NCBI GenBank assembly: GCA_041584475.1
Contig: JBFHDX010000095.1
Coordinates: 1-14,560 of the forward strand
Direction: 5' to 3'
DNA from: JBFHDX01 sp041584475
Lineage (GTDB): Bacteria; Pseudomonadota; Alphaproteobacteria; UBA8366; JADFVY01
Length of the DNA stretch: 14,560 nucleotides
Below are positions 8,079-14,560 of this stretch, piece after piece. Made by a program: the position numbers and the translations under genes. The notes below the pieces were generated by a model. It saw only the letters and a list, made by a program, of their open reading frames with translations. It did no database searches and was not told the DNA's origin. Each line of letters begins with the position of its first letter. Position 1 is the first letter of the stretch.

Positions 8079-9611
8079 ATGACCGGATTCCCCTGGCTGA
8101 CGGTAACCACGTTCACCCCGCTCGTGGGGGTAGTCCTTATCCTGCTGTTGGTTCGCGACGACGATCCCAAGGTGGTTGCCCGCAACGCCCGCAATGGCGG
8201 CCTCGTCGCGTCGCTCGCCACGTTCGTCGTGTCGCTGTTCCTGTGGGGCAAGTTCGACGGCTCGACGGCCGAGTTCCAGTTCGTCGAACGCTACACCTGG
8301 TTCGGCGATATCGGATTCACCTATCACATGGGCGTCGACGGGATTTCGCTTTTCTTCGTGTTGCTCTCGACGTTCCTGACGCCCCTCTGCATCCTGTCGA
8401 GCTGGCGCGCCATCGAGTCGCGCATCAAGGAGTACATGATCGCCTTCCTGGTGCTCGAGACGCTGATGGTGGGCATGTTCTGCGCGCTCGATCTCGTGCT
8501 GTTCTATGTGTTTTTCGAGGGCGTCCTGATACCGATGTTCATCATCATCGGTGTCTGGGGCGGCCCGCGGCGCGTCTATGCCGCATTCAAATTCTTCCTG
8601 TATACGCTCCTCGGCTCGGTGCTGATGCTGCTGGCGATGATCGCCATGTATTACCAGGCGGGCACGACCGATATCCCGACCCTGATGGCGTTCGACTTCG
8701 CGCACGACCTGCAGATCTGGCTGTGGCTGGCGTTCTTTGCTTCGTTTGCCGTGAAGGTGCCGATGTGGCCCGTCCATACATGGCTGCCCGATGCCCATGT
8801 CGAGGCGCCGACGGCCGGTTCGGTGATTCTTGCCGGCGTGTTGCTGAAGATGGGCGGGTACGGTTTTCTGCGCTTTTCGGTGCCGATGATGCCCGACGCC
8901 TCGCTGTTCTTCACACCGCTCGTCTATGCGCTCAGCGTCGTCGCCGTGATCTATACGTCGCTGGTGGCGCTGGCGCAGACCGACATGAAGAAACTGATCG
9001 CCTACTCGTCGGTAGCGCACATGGCGTTCGTGACCGTCGGGATATTCGCCATGAACGAGCAGGCGGTCTCGGGGGCGATCTTTCAAATGTTGAGCCACGG
9101 CGTCGTCTCGGGGGCGCTGTTCCTTTGTGTCGGCGTCGTGTATGACCGCATGCACAGCCGTGACATCGATACCTATGGCGGGCTGGTGCACCGAATGCCG
9201 AAATACGCCGCCGTCTTCATGCTGTTTACGCTGGCGTCGGTCGGCTTGCCCGGAACCAGCGGGTTCATCGGAGAGATTCTGGTTTTGGTGGGTGCGTTCC
9301 GCGTCAATACCTGGGTCGCGGCGTTGATCGCGACCGGCATGGTGCTTGGTGCGGCCTACATGCTCTACCTTTATCGACGGGTGATCTTCGGTGCGCTGGT
9401 CAAGGAGGAGTTGAAGCGGATTCTCGATCTCGACCGGCGCGAAGTGCTCGTGTTTGCACCGCTGGTTATCGCGGTACTGTGGATGGGCATTTGGCCGATG
9501 ACGTTCCTCGATCCGATCGAGGCGTCGGTCGTCAATCTGATCGAGAACTATCAGGCCGCCTTGGCCGCGACGGGCGGCGCGGCAGACGTGCCGGTGCTGG
9601 CTGCACGCTAG
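8079..9611 (+). CDS. nuoM: NADH-quinone oxidoreductase subunit M (ND4-type antiporter-like subunit)
   Basis: NuoM, 510 residues, is the middle antiporter-like proton pump, with about 14 membrane helices. The functional residues Glu147 (FYVFFEGVLIPMFIIIGVWGG region, E. coli Glu144) and Lys226 in FAVKVPMWPVHTWLPDAHVE (E. coli Lys234) are present. Also conserved are GVDGISLFFVLLS at 85-97 and the helix-breaking AQTDMKKLIAYSSVAHM stretch. Length is usual. GGGGTAGGG at 8066-8074, overlapping the nuoL stop, serves the ATG at 8079. nuoN follows after 18 bp. Confidence 0.98.
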   Translation: MTGFPWLTVTTFTPLVGVVLILLLVRDDDPKVVARNARNGGLVASLATFVVSLFLWGKFDGSTAEFQFVERYTWFGDIGFTYHMGVDGISLFFVLLSTFLTPLCILSSWRAIESRIKEYMIAFLVLETLMVGMFCALDLVLFYVFFEGVLIPMFIIIGVWGGPRRVYAAFKFFLYTLLGSVLMLLAMIAMYYQAGTTDIPTLMAFDFAHDLQIWLWLAFFASFAVKVPMWPVHTWLPDAHVEAPTAGSVILAGVLLKMGGYGFLRFSVPMMPDASLFFTPLVYALSVVAVIYTSLVALAQTDMKKLIAYSSVAHMAFVTVGIFAMNEQAVSGAIFQMLSHGVVSGALFLCVGVVYDRMHSRDIDTYGGLVHRMPKYAAVFMLFTLASVGLPGTSGFIGEILVLVGAFRVNTWVAALIATGMVLGAAYMLYLYRRVIFGALVKEELKRILDLDRREVLVFAPLVIAVLWMGIWPMTFLDPIEASVVNLIENYQAALAATGGAADVPVLAAR

Positions 9612-9629
9612 GACGGGGAGCCACGGGCG

Positions 9630-11075
9630 ATGAGCGAACTTCCAGTCATGATGCCGGCCCTGCCGGAGATATTCCTGGCCGTTGCCGGCATGGTGCTGCT
9701 GATGATCGGCGTGTTCGCACCGCCGGCGCGCGCCAACGCCATTACGAACAATCTGGCGCTGGGCGCGCTTGCCGTGACGCTCGCTCTCATAGCGGCCGGT
9801 CCCGAGCAGGCCTCCGCCTTCGGCGGCATGTTCGTGACGAATGGATTCACGGTCTTCATGAAATCGCTCGTCATCGTCGGTTCTGCCCTCGCCATCATCA
9901 TGAGTCGCGAGTTCATGGCGCGCGAGGAGATCGCACGGTTCGAGTTTCCAGTTCTGATTTCGTTCGCCACCGTCGGCATGATGATGATGGTGTCGGCCGA
10001 CGATCTGATCGCGCTCTATCTGGGGCTCGAGTTGCAGAGCCTGTGCCTTTACATTGTTGCCGCCTTCCACCGGGATTCCCTGCGATCGACCGAAGCGGGT
10101 CTGAAGTATTTCGTCCTTGGCGCATTGTCATCGGGCATGCTTCTTTACGGCGTCTCGATCGTCTACGGCTTCTCCGGCGTGACCGGTTTCGGCGCCCTCG
10201 CGGAGGCCTTTGCCCGAGGCGGCGAAACGCCTGCCGGCCTGATCATCGGGCTTGTCTTCGTAATCGCGGGGCTGGCGTTCAAGGTGTCGGCCGTGCCGTT
10301 TCACATGTGGACGCCAGACGTCTATGAGGGTGCGCCGACGCCGGTCACGGCGTTCTTCTCGGTTGCTCCGAAGATAGCGGCGTTCGCCATGCTGCTTCGG
10401 GTGATGCTCGAGCCGTTCGGGCCGCTGATCGAGGAATGGCGGCAGATTATCGTCGTTGTGTCGATCGCCTCGATGGCCCTGGGCGCACTGGCGGCGATCG
10501 CGCAGCGCAATATCAAGCGGCTGATGGCGTACAGTTCGATCGGACACATCGGCTATGCGCTGATCGGTCTGGCTGCGGGCAGCGAGGCCGGAGTCCGTGG
10601 GGTTCTGATCTACCTCGCGATCTATCTCGTGATGAACGTCGGCACGTTTGCCTGCATACTTTCCATGCGCCGGCACGGCGACATGGTCGAGGGTATCGAT
10701 GATCTCGCGGGGCTCTCGACAACGAACCCAAGAATGGCTCTCGCGCTCACGATCTGCCTGTTTTCGCTTGCCGGAATCCCGCCGCTCGCCGGGTTCTTCG
10801 GCAAACTTTACGTCTTCATGGCAGCGATCGAAGCGCAACTCTTCACGCTTGCCGTGCTCGGCGTCGTCACGAGCGTCGTCGGGGCGTACTATTACGTGCG
10901 CATCGTCAAGGTCATGTACTTCGATGCGGCTGTCGAGCCGTTCGATCGTCCGGCGGGACCGTCACTGGGTATCATCGCCGGCGTTGCCGCCGTGCTTATC
11001 GTGGCCTTCATCGTGATTCCGGGCCCGCTGGTGGATACCGCCGCGGCAGCGGCGGCGACCCTCTTTGGCGGCTGA
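9630..11075 (+). CDS. nuoN: NADH-quinone oxidoreductase subunit N (ND2-type antiporter-like subunit)
   Basis: NuoN, 481 residues, is the antiporter-like proton pump nearest NuoK. Glu134 in YLGLELQSLCLYIVAAF (E. coli Glu133) and Lys218 in GLAFKVSAVPFHMWTPDVYE (E. coli Lys217) are present, followed by the family signature MWTPDVYEGAPTP at 226-238. About 14 membrane helices are expected, and the hydrophobicity fits. GGGGAG at 9615-9620 lies nine bases before the ATG. The gene ends in an alanine-rich tail. Its last 11 bases overlap the most upstream possible start of birA, so birA is probably read on the same transcript. Confidence 0.98.
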   Translation: MSELPVMMPALPEIFLAVAGMVLLMIGVFAPPARANAITNNLALGALAVTLALIAAGPEQASAFGGMFVTNGFTVFMKSLVIVGSALAIIMSREFMAREEIARFEFPVLISFATVGMMMMVSADDLIALYLGLELQSLCLYIVAAFHRDSLRSTEAGLKYFVLGALSSGMLLYGVSIVYGFSGVTGFGALAEAFARGGETPAGLIIGLVFVIAGLAFKVSAVPFHMWTPDVYEGAPTPVTAFFSVAPKIAAFAMLLRVMLEPFGPLIEEWRQIIVVVSIASMALGALAAIAQRNIKRLMAYSSIGHIGYALIGLAAGSEAGVRGVLIYLAIYLVMNVGTFACILSMRRHGDMVEGIDDLAGLSTTNPRMALALTICLFSLAGIPPLAGFFGKLYVFMAAIEAQLFTLAVLGVVTSVVGAYYYVRIVKVMYFDAAVEPFDRPAGPSLGIIAGVAAVLIVAFIVIPGPLVDTAAAAAATLFGG

Positions 11076-11838
11076 GGAGCAGATACCCGACCGGCCGCCG
11101 CTTCCGGTGGGCTACCGGCTGCTCGCATTCGACTCCCTCGCGTCGACCAATGATGAGGCCTGCCGCCTGGCGCAGGAAGGGGCTGTCGAAGGCACGGTGG
11201 TCTGGACGCAGCGACAGACCGCAGGTCGCGGGCGCCGGGGGCGCCGCTGGCTGTCGCCGCCGGGCAATCTCTATTGCAGTCTGATACTGCGCCCGTGCGC
11301 CGCACCCGGCGTCGCCGCGCAACTGGGTTTCGTCGCGGCCCTGGCACTCGGAGACGCCATCTCAGAAGTTGCGCCACCCGGCGTCGAACCGCGATTCAAA
11401 TGGCCGAATGATCTGCTCGTCGCCGACCGCAAGGTCGCCGGTCTGCTTTTGGAATCGGCGGGCGGCCATGGTGGAACGCTCGACTGGCTGGTCGTCGGCT
11501 GCGGTCTGAATGTCACTCGACATCCCGATTTGACTGACGGCTTCCCAGCGATCAGCCTGAGGGCGGTCGGTGGCTCGCCGACCGACCCCTATGACATGCT
11601 TCGGCGGTTTCTCACGCAATTCCAACCTCGATACGCGCACTGGCGCAAGCAGGGCTTTGCGGCGCTGCGTGAAGCCTGGCTGCAGCGGGCGGTGCGGCTG
11701 GGTGCCGAGATTGACGTGCGGCTGGCGGATCGTCGGCTTCACGGCAAATTTGTCGACCTCGATGACACCGGCGCACTGGTACTGGCGTTGAACGATGGCT
11801 CACGCGAGGTTGTCTCGGCCGGCGACGTCTATTTTTAG
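11065..11838 (+). CDS. birA: Biotin-[acetyl-CoA-carboxylase] ligase, no DNA-binding domain
   Basis: This biotin-protein ligase joins biotin through biotinyl-AMP to a lysine of carboxylase carrier domains. The product is up to 257 residues and starts directly in the catalytic domain, without the N-terminal helix-turn-helix of E. coli BirA, so it is probably an enzyme only and not the bio repressor. Motifs: STNDEACRLA from residue 27, the nucleotide/biotin loop GRGRRGRRW at 54-62, KWPNDLL with the catalytic lysine at 112-118, GLLLES at 126-131 and GCGLNV at 145-150. A small C-terminal SH3-like part ends in VVSAGDVYF. No in-frame ATG exists before the catalytic core. The start given is a TTG inside nuoN; a GTG at 11107 is an alternative. 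Neither has a well-placed ribosome binding site, so the exact start is open. Confidence 0.93.
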   Translation: MAAEEQIPDRPPLPVGYRLLAFDSLASTNDEACRLAQEGAVEGTVVWTQRQTAGRGRRGRRWLSPPGNLYCSLILRPCAAPGVAAQLGFVAALALGDAISEVAPPGVEPRFKWPNDLLVADRKVAGLLLESAGGHGGTLDWLVVGCGLNVTRHPDLTDGFPAISLRAVGGSPTDPYDMLRRFLTQFQPRYAHWRKQGFAALREAWLQRAVRLGAEIDVRLADRRLHGKFVDLDDTGALVLALNDGSREVVSAGDVYF

Positions 11839-11848
11839 AGGAAAGGGG
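11837..11848 (+). promoter_or_regulatory. Strong purine-rich ribosome binding site of coaX
   Basis: AGAGGAAAGGGG begins inside the birA stop codon and ends seven bases before the coaX ATG at 11856. It is the most extensive Shine-Dalgarno-like stretch among the downstream genes and fixes the coaX start. Confidence 0.75.
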
Positions 11849-11855
11849 CCGAGCG

Positions 11856-12632
11856 ATGCTGCTTGCAATCGATTCTGGCAACACCAACGTCGTTTTTTCG
11901 ATCTATGACGGCGACACGGGCAAGGGCGTGTGGCGCTGCTCCAACAACCCGCGGCGCACGGCGGACGAGTATATGGTCTGGCTGATGCAGCTCATGGAGC
12001 TCGAGGACCTGACGCCGGCGGTCGTCGATAGTGCGATCATCGCCAGTGTCGTCCCCGAGGCCCTGTTCCATCTGGTAAGCCTGTGCCGACGCTATTTCCA
12101 CTGCGAGCCTATCGTGGTCGGGGAAGAGGGCGTCGACCTTGGAATCGAGATTCTCATCGATCGGCCGGAACAGGTCGGTGCCGATCGGCTTGTCAACGCC
12201 GTCGCCGCCCATGACCGATACCGCGAGCCGCTCATCGTCGTCGATTTCGGCACCGCGACGACGTTCGATGTCGTGGACGGCGATGGAAATTACCGTGGCG
12301 GTGTCATCGCCCCGGGCATCAATCTGTCCCTCGAGGCTCTGTACATGGCCGCCTCGAAATTGCCGCGCGTCGAGATCCGGCCGACGAAGACGGTGATCGG
12401 CAAAGCCACGGTCCCGGCGATGCAATCGGGAATATTCTGGGGCTATGTCGGCCTGATCGAAGGGCTGGTCGAGCGTATTCGCAAGGAATGGGGCAGCGAT
12501 TCGATGCCGGTCATCTCGACGGGCGGCCTCGCGCCGATGTTCGCGGAGGCCACCGTGCAGATCGATCACATCGATCGAGATCTGACAATTCACGGCCTCG
12601 TCCTGATCCACCGACGCAACACCGCTGCATGA
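11856..12632 (+). CDS. coaX: Type III pantothenate kinase
   Basis: CoaX, 258 residues, phosphorylates pantothenate, the first step of coenzyme A synthesis. The type III enzyme belongs to the ASKHA (acetate kinase/sugar kinase/Hsp70) fold, needs a monovalent cation and is generally not inhibited by CoA. Visible motifs are the N-terminal phosphate loop DSGNTN at 6-11, GADR at 108-111 with the probable catalytic Asp110, and the second phosphate motif DFGTATTFDVVDGDG at 130-144. The GGVIAPG stretch follows at 148-154. Length is usual for the family. It starts 17 bp after birA with a strong ribosome binding site. The last four bases overlap the rnj start (ATGA). Confidence 0.97.
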   Translation: MLLAIDSGNTNVVFSIYDGDTGKGVWRCSNNPRRTADEYMVWLMQLMELEDLTPAVVDSAIIASVVPEALFHLVSLCRRYFHCEPIVVGEEGVDLGIEILIDRPEQVGADRLVNAVAAHDRYREPLIVVDFGTATTFDVVDGDGNYRGGVIAPGINLSLEALYMAASKLPRVEIRPTKTVIGKATVPAMQSGIFWGYVGLIEGLVERIRKEWGSDSMPVISTGGLAPMFAEATVQIDHIDRDLTIHGLVLIHRRNTAA

Positions 12633-14305
12633 CCAAGCCCTTCAATATCGATCGGCTCGGGGCGAAGGATCTCGTCTTCGTCCCCCTCGGCGGCGCCGGC
12701 GAGATCGGCATGAATCTCAATTTGTACGGCCATGCGGGCCGGTGGCTGATGGTAGATCTCGGCATCACCTTCGGCGACGATACGACGCCCGGTGTCGAGA
12801 TCATCATGCCCGATCCGGCATTCATCGTTGAGCGCAGGGATCAGCTGTCCGGGCTCGTGCTGACGCACGCGCACGAGGATCACCTCGGCGCCGTGCACTG
12901 GCTGTGGCCGCAGTTGCGCTGCCCCGTCTATGCGACTCCGTTTACCGCTGCCGTCTTGCGACGCAAGCTTGCGGAGGCGGGGATCGAGCGTGACGTAAAA
13001 ATAACCGAGGTGCCGATGTCCGGAAGATTCGAGGTCGGACCGTTCGGCATCGAACTCATTACGCTGACTCACTCGATCCCCGAGCCAAACGCCGTTGTGA
13101 TCCGGACTGCCGCGGGCACCGTGCTCCATACCGGCGACTGGAAGCTCGATCCAGACCCGCTTGTTGGCCCGACCGCCGACGAGGCGTCGCTGATTCGCGT
13201 CGGCGAAGAGGGGGTACTCGCCATGGTGTGCGACTCAACCAACGTCCTCGTCCCGGGAACGTCCGGCTCGGAAGCTGACGTCCGCCAGACGTTGATAGAG
13301 CTCGTTGGGCGACTCGAACATCGTGTGGCCGTCGCCGCGTTCGCGTCCAACGTCGCGCGTGTGGAGACGATCTGCCGCGCCGCCGACGCGAACGGACGGC
13401 GCGTCGCGCTGATTGGCCGGTCGCTCAAGCGGATCGTCGAAGCGGCACGCGAGACAGGGTATCTCAGCCGCCTGCCGCCCTTCGTGGCGGACAGCGAGGT
13501 CGGGTATCTGCCGCGCGACGAAATCCTGCTGATCTGCACCGGTAGCCAGGGTGAACCACGCTCGGCGCTTGCACGAATTGCCGATGACGACCATCCGGAG
13601 GTCACGCTCGAAGCGGGCGATACCGTCGTCTTCTCGAGCCGCGAAATTCCCGGCAACGAGCGCTCGATCGGGCGCCTTCAGAACAAGCTCGCATCGATGG
13701 GGATCGATATCATCACCGCGCGTGATGAGTTGATCCACGTCTCCGGCCATCCGGCGCGCGACGAGCTCGTTCAAATGTATCAGTGGGTACGTCCGCGAAT
13801 CGCCGTGCCGGTGCACGGCGAGCCGCGTCACTTGATCGCCCACGCGGAGCTGGCGCGCGAATGCCAGGTGCCCGAACCGGTCGGTGCCCGCAACGGATAC
13901 GCCGTGCGACTGGCGCCCGGCCGCGCCACCGTTGTCGACGAGGTGTCGCACGGCCGCGTCGCGCTCGACGGCAATCGTCTGGTGCCGATGGAAAGCGCCG
14001 CGATACGGGACCGGCGTCGTCTCGCCTACAACGGGTCCGCCGTTGCCACCGTGATCGTCGACCAGGCGGGACGCCTCCAAGGCAAACCGATGGTTGCCGT
14101 GCACGGCGTGTTCGACCGGGATGTCGAACCCGAGATCGCGCACGAGGTCGAGGACGCGGTGGCGGCCGCGGTGGAGGATCTGCCGAAACCTCGGCGCAAG
14201 GATGACGGCGAGACCCGGGAGGCGGTCCGGCTTGCGGTCCGACGGTCGATACGGGCACTGTGCGGCAAACGTCCGCAGATCGATGTGCACCTTGTCCGGG
14301 TCTAG
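12629..14305 (+). CDS. rnj: Ribonuclease J
   Basis: RNase J, 558 residues, is a zinc-dependent metallo-beta-lactamase/beta-CASP nuclease with 5'-to-3' exonuclease and endonuclease activity in RNA decay and rRNA maturation. Metal-site residues are present: Asp43 (MVDLG), HAHEDH at 80-85, His148 (THSIPE) and Asp170 (HTGDWKLD). Beta-CASP features are CDSTN at 201-205, ICTGSQGEP at 302-310 and SGHP at 372-375. PVHGEPRH at 394-401 contributes the last metal ligand. A C-terminal domain of about 110 residues follows, as usual. The ATG at 12629 overlaps the coaX stop (ATGA). No Shine-Dalgarno sequence precedes it, so translation probably restarts after coaX. The frame stays open back to 12488, but that part lies inside coaX and does not look like the family. 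Confidence 0.96.
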   Translation: MTKPFNIDRLGAKDLVFVPLGGAGEIGMNLNLYGHAGRWLMVDLGITFGDDTTPGVEIIMPDPAFIVERRDQLSGLVLTHAHEDHLGAVHWLWPQLRCPVYATPFTAAVLRRKLAEAGIERDVKITEVPMSGRFEVGPFGIELITLTHSIPEPNAVVIRTAAGTVLHTGDWKLDPDPLVGPTADEASLIRVGEEGVLAMVCDSTNVLVPGTSGSEADVRQTLIELVGRLEHRVAVAAFASNVARVETICRAADANGRRVALIGRSLKRIVEAARETGYLSRLPPFVADSEVGYLPRDEILLICTGSQGEPRSALARIADDDHPEVTLEAGDTVVFSSREIPGNERSIGRLQNKLASMGIDIITARDELIHVSGHPARDELVQMYQWVRPRIAVPVHGEPRHLIAHAELARECQVPEPVGARNGYAVRLAPGRATVVDEVSHGRVALDGNRLVPMESAAIRDRRRLAYNGSAVATVIVDQAGRLQGKPMVAVHGVFDRDVEPEIAHEVEDAVAAAVEDLPKPRRKDDGETREAVRLAVRRSIRALCGKRPQIDVHLVRV

Positions 14306-14463
14306 ACGTCGATCGGAGTGCGCAACGGCCACCGCAACAGGTGCCGATGCGCCGGACGAAGCGATGCGCAACTTTACCCCGGGCGGCTATTCGACCGTGG
14401 CCTTGCAATGGAACGTCACGAGCCTCTATTGATGTGGCGACCAGGAACAGCGGTAGGACCCAA
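14306..14463 (+). other. Intergenic region rnj-mce
   Basis: This 158-base stretch is the longest non-coding part of the window. I see no hairpin followed by a T-run after rnj. GTCCGG at 14294-14299 and CCGGAC at 14352-14357 could pair only across a loop of about 50 bases. GTCTAGAC at 14300-14307 is a short palindrome over the rnj stop. TTGCAA at 14403-14408, 18 bases before TATTGA, is a very weak promoter-like pair. A 22-codon ORF (ATG 14364 to TGA 14432, beginning MRNFTPGGYS) has no convincing ribosome binding site and is probably chance. TAGGA at 14454-14458 is the mce ribosome binding site. Confidence 0.6.
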
Positions 14464-14560
14464 ATGATCGGACGCCTGAACCACATCGCCATTGCCGTGC
14501 CGGATCTGGCGGCTGCTTCGGCGATCTATCGCGATACGCTGGGCGCTGCGGTTTCCCAGC
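14464..14560 (+). CDS. mce: Methylmalonyl-CoA epimerase, N-terminal part (3' partial)
   Basis: The frame from the ATG at 14464 stays open to the window end and gives 32 residues. It begins MIGRLNHIAIAVPDLAAA and continues with IYRDTLGA, the first beta-alpha unit of the vicinal-oxygen-chelate fold. His7 fits the first metal ligand of the epimerase, which interconverts (2S)- and (2R)-methylmalonyl-CoA in propionyl-CoA breakdown. TAGGA at 14454-14458 lies five bases before the ATG. An in-frame GTG at 14434 would add ten residues unlike the family. Other VOC proteins (glyoxalase-like) begin similarly, but this N-terminus and the position after rnj fit the epimerase best. The remaining active-site residues are outside the window. 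Confidence 0.85.
   Translation, partial: MIGRLNHIAIAVPDLAAASAIYRDTLGAAVSQ

Noticed and set aside
7563..10070. An 835-codon open frame on the minus strand opposite nuoL, nuoM and nuoN
   Set aside because: It is rich in His, Arg, Asp, Glu and Gln, which is the expected antisense of hydrophobic codons in GC-rich membrane-protein genes. It has no recognisable domain and lies wholly opposite well-identified genes.
12488..12628. In-frame 5' extension of rnj by 47 codons
   Set aside because: It lies inside coaX, is Arg/Asp-rich shadow sequence, and the ATG at 12629 gives the normal RNase J N-terminus.
14403..14432. Promoter-like TTGCAA and TATTGA with 18-base spacing before mce
   Set aside because: Only about 4/6 and 3/6 matches to the standard boxes, as expected by chance in a sequence of this length.
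1..14560. Mobile elements, CRISPR, tRNA or other RNA genes
   Set aside because: No transposase, inverted-repeat ends, spaced direct repeats or tRNA-like folds were seen. Nearly the whole window is occupied by intact housekeeping genes.

Overview
The window is a single plus-strand gene train from a GC-rich bacterium, almost certainly an alphaproteobacterium. Three things point there: the gene order nuoE-F-G-H-I-J-K-L-M-N followed directly by birA-coaX-rnj-mce, the mitochondrial-type NuoG with no N7 cluster cysteines, and the RNase J downstream of a type III pantothenate kinase. From memory of gene order (no search was possible), Rhodospirillales-like lineages fit best.

Layout. Positions 1-135 hold the 3' end of the gene before nuoF, probably nuoE, coding for a repetitive Lys/Ala/Pro/Glu-rich tail. 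Positions 139-11075 hold nuoF to nuoN, the distal part of the proton-pumping NADH:quinone oxidoreductase (respiratory complex I). NuoF and NuoG are the NADH-oxidising and Fe-S electron-input subunits. NuoI carries electrons to the quinone site. NuoH forms the quinone-chamber membrane subunit. NuoJ, K, L, M and N form the proton-pumping arm. All are full length, with the key residues I checked intact. Spacing is tight (8 bp overlap to 22 bp gap) except for an 88 bp nuoI-nuoJ gap.

Positions 11065-14305 hold birA (biotin-protein ligase without a DNA-binding domain), coaX (type III pantothenate kinase) and rnj (RNase J). They are joined to nuoN and to each other by overlaps of 11 and 4 bp and a 17 bp gap, so they are probably read on the nuo transcript. 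After a 158 bp gap, the first 32 codons of a methylmalonyl-CoA epimerase gene (mce) run off the window end.

Together the genes describe core aerobic energy metabolism plus cofactor supply. BirA activates biotin carboxylases, CoaX feeds CoA synthesis and Mce acts just after the biotin enzyme propionyl-CoA carboxylase. RNase J is an RNA-decay enzyme placed among them. I see no RNA genes, CRISPR, insertion sequences, prophage or other mobile DNA, and no convincing sign of a new biological system. The points worth a second look are small: the repetitive tail before nuoF, a possible short ORF and stem-loop between nuoI and nuoJ, the missing ATG of birA, and the rnj start.
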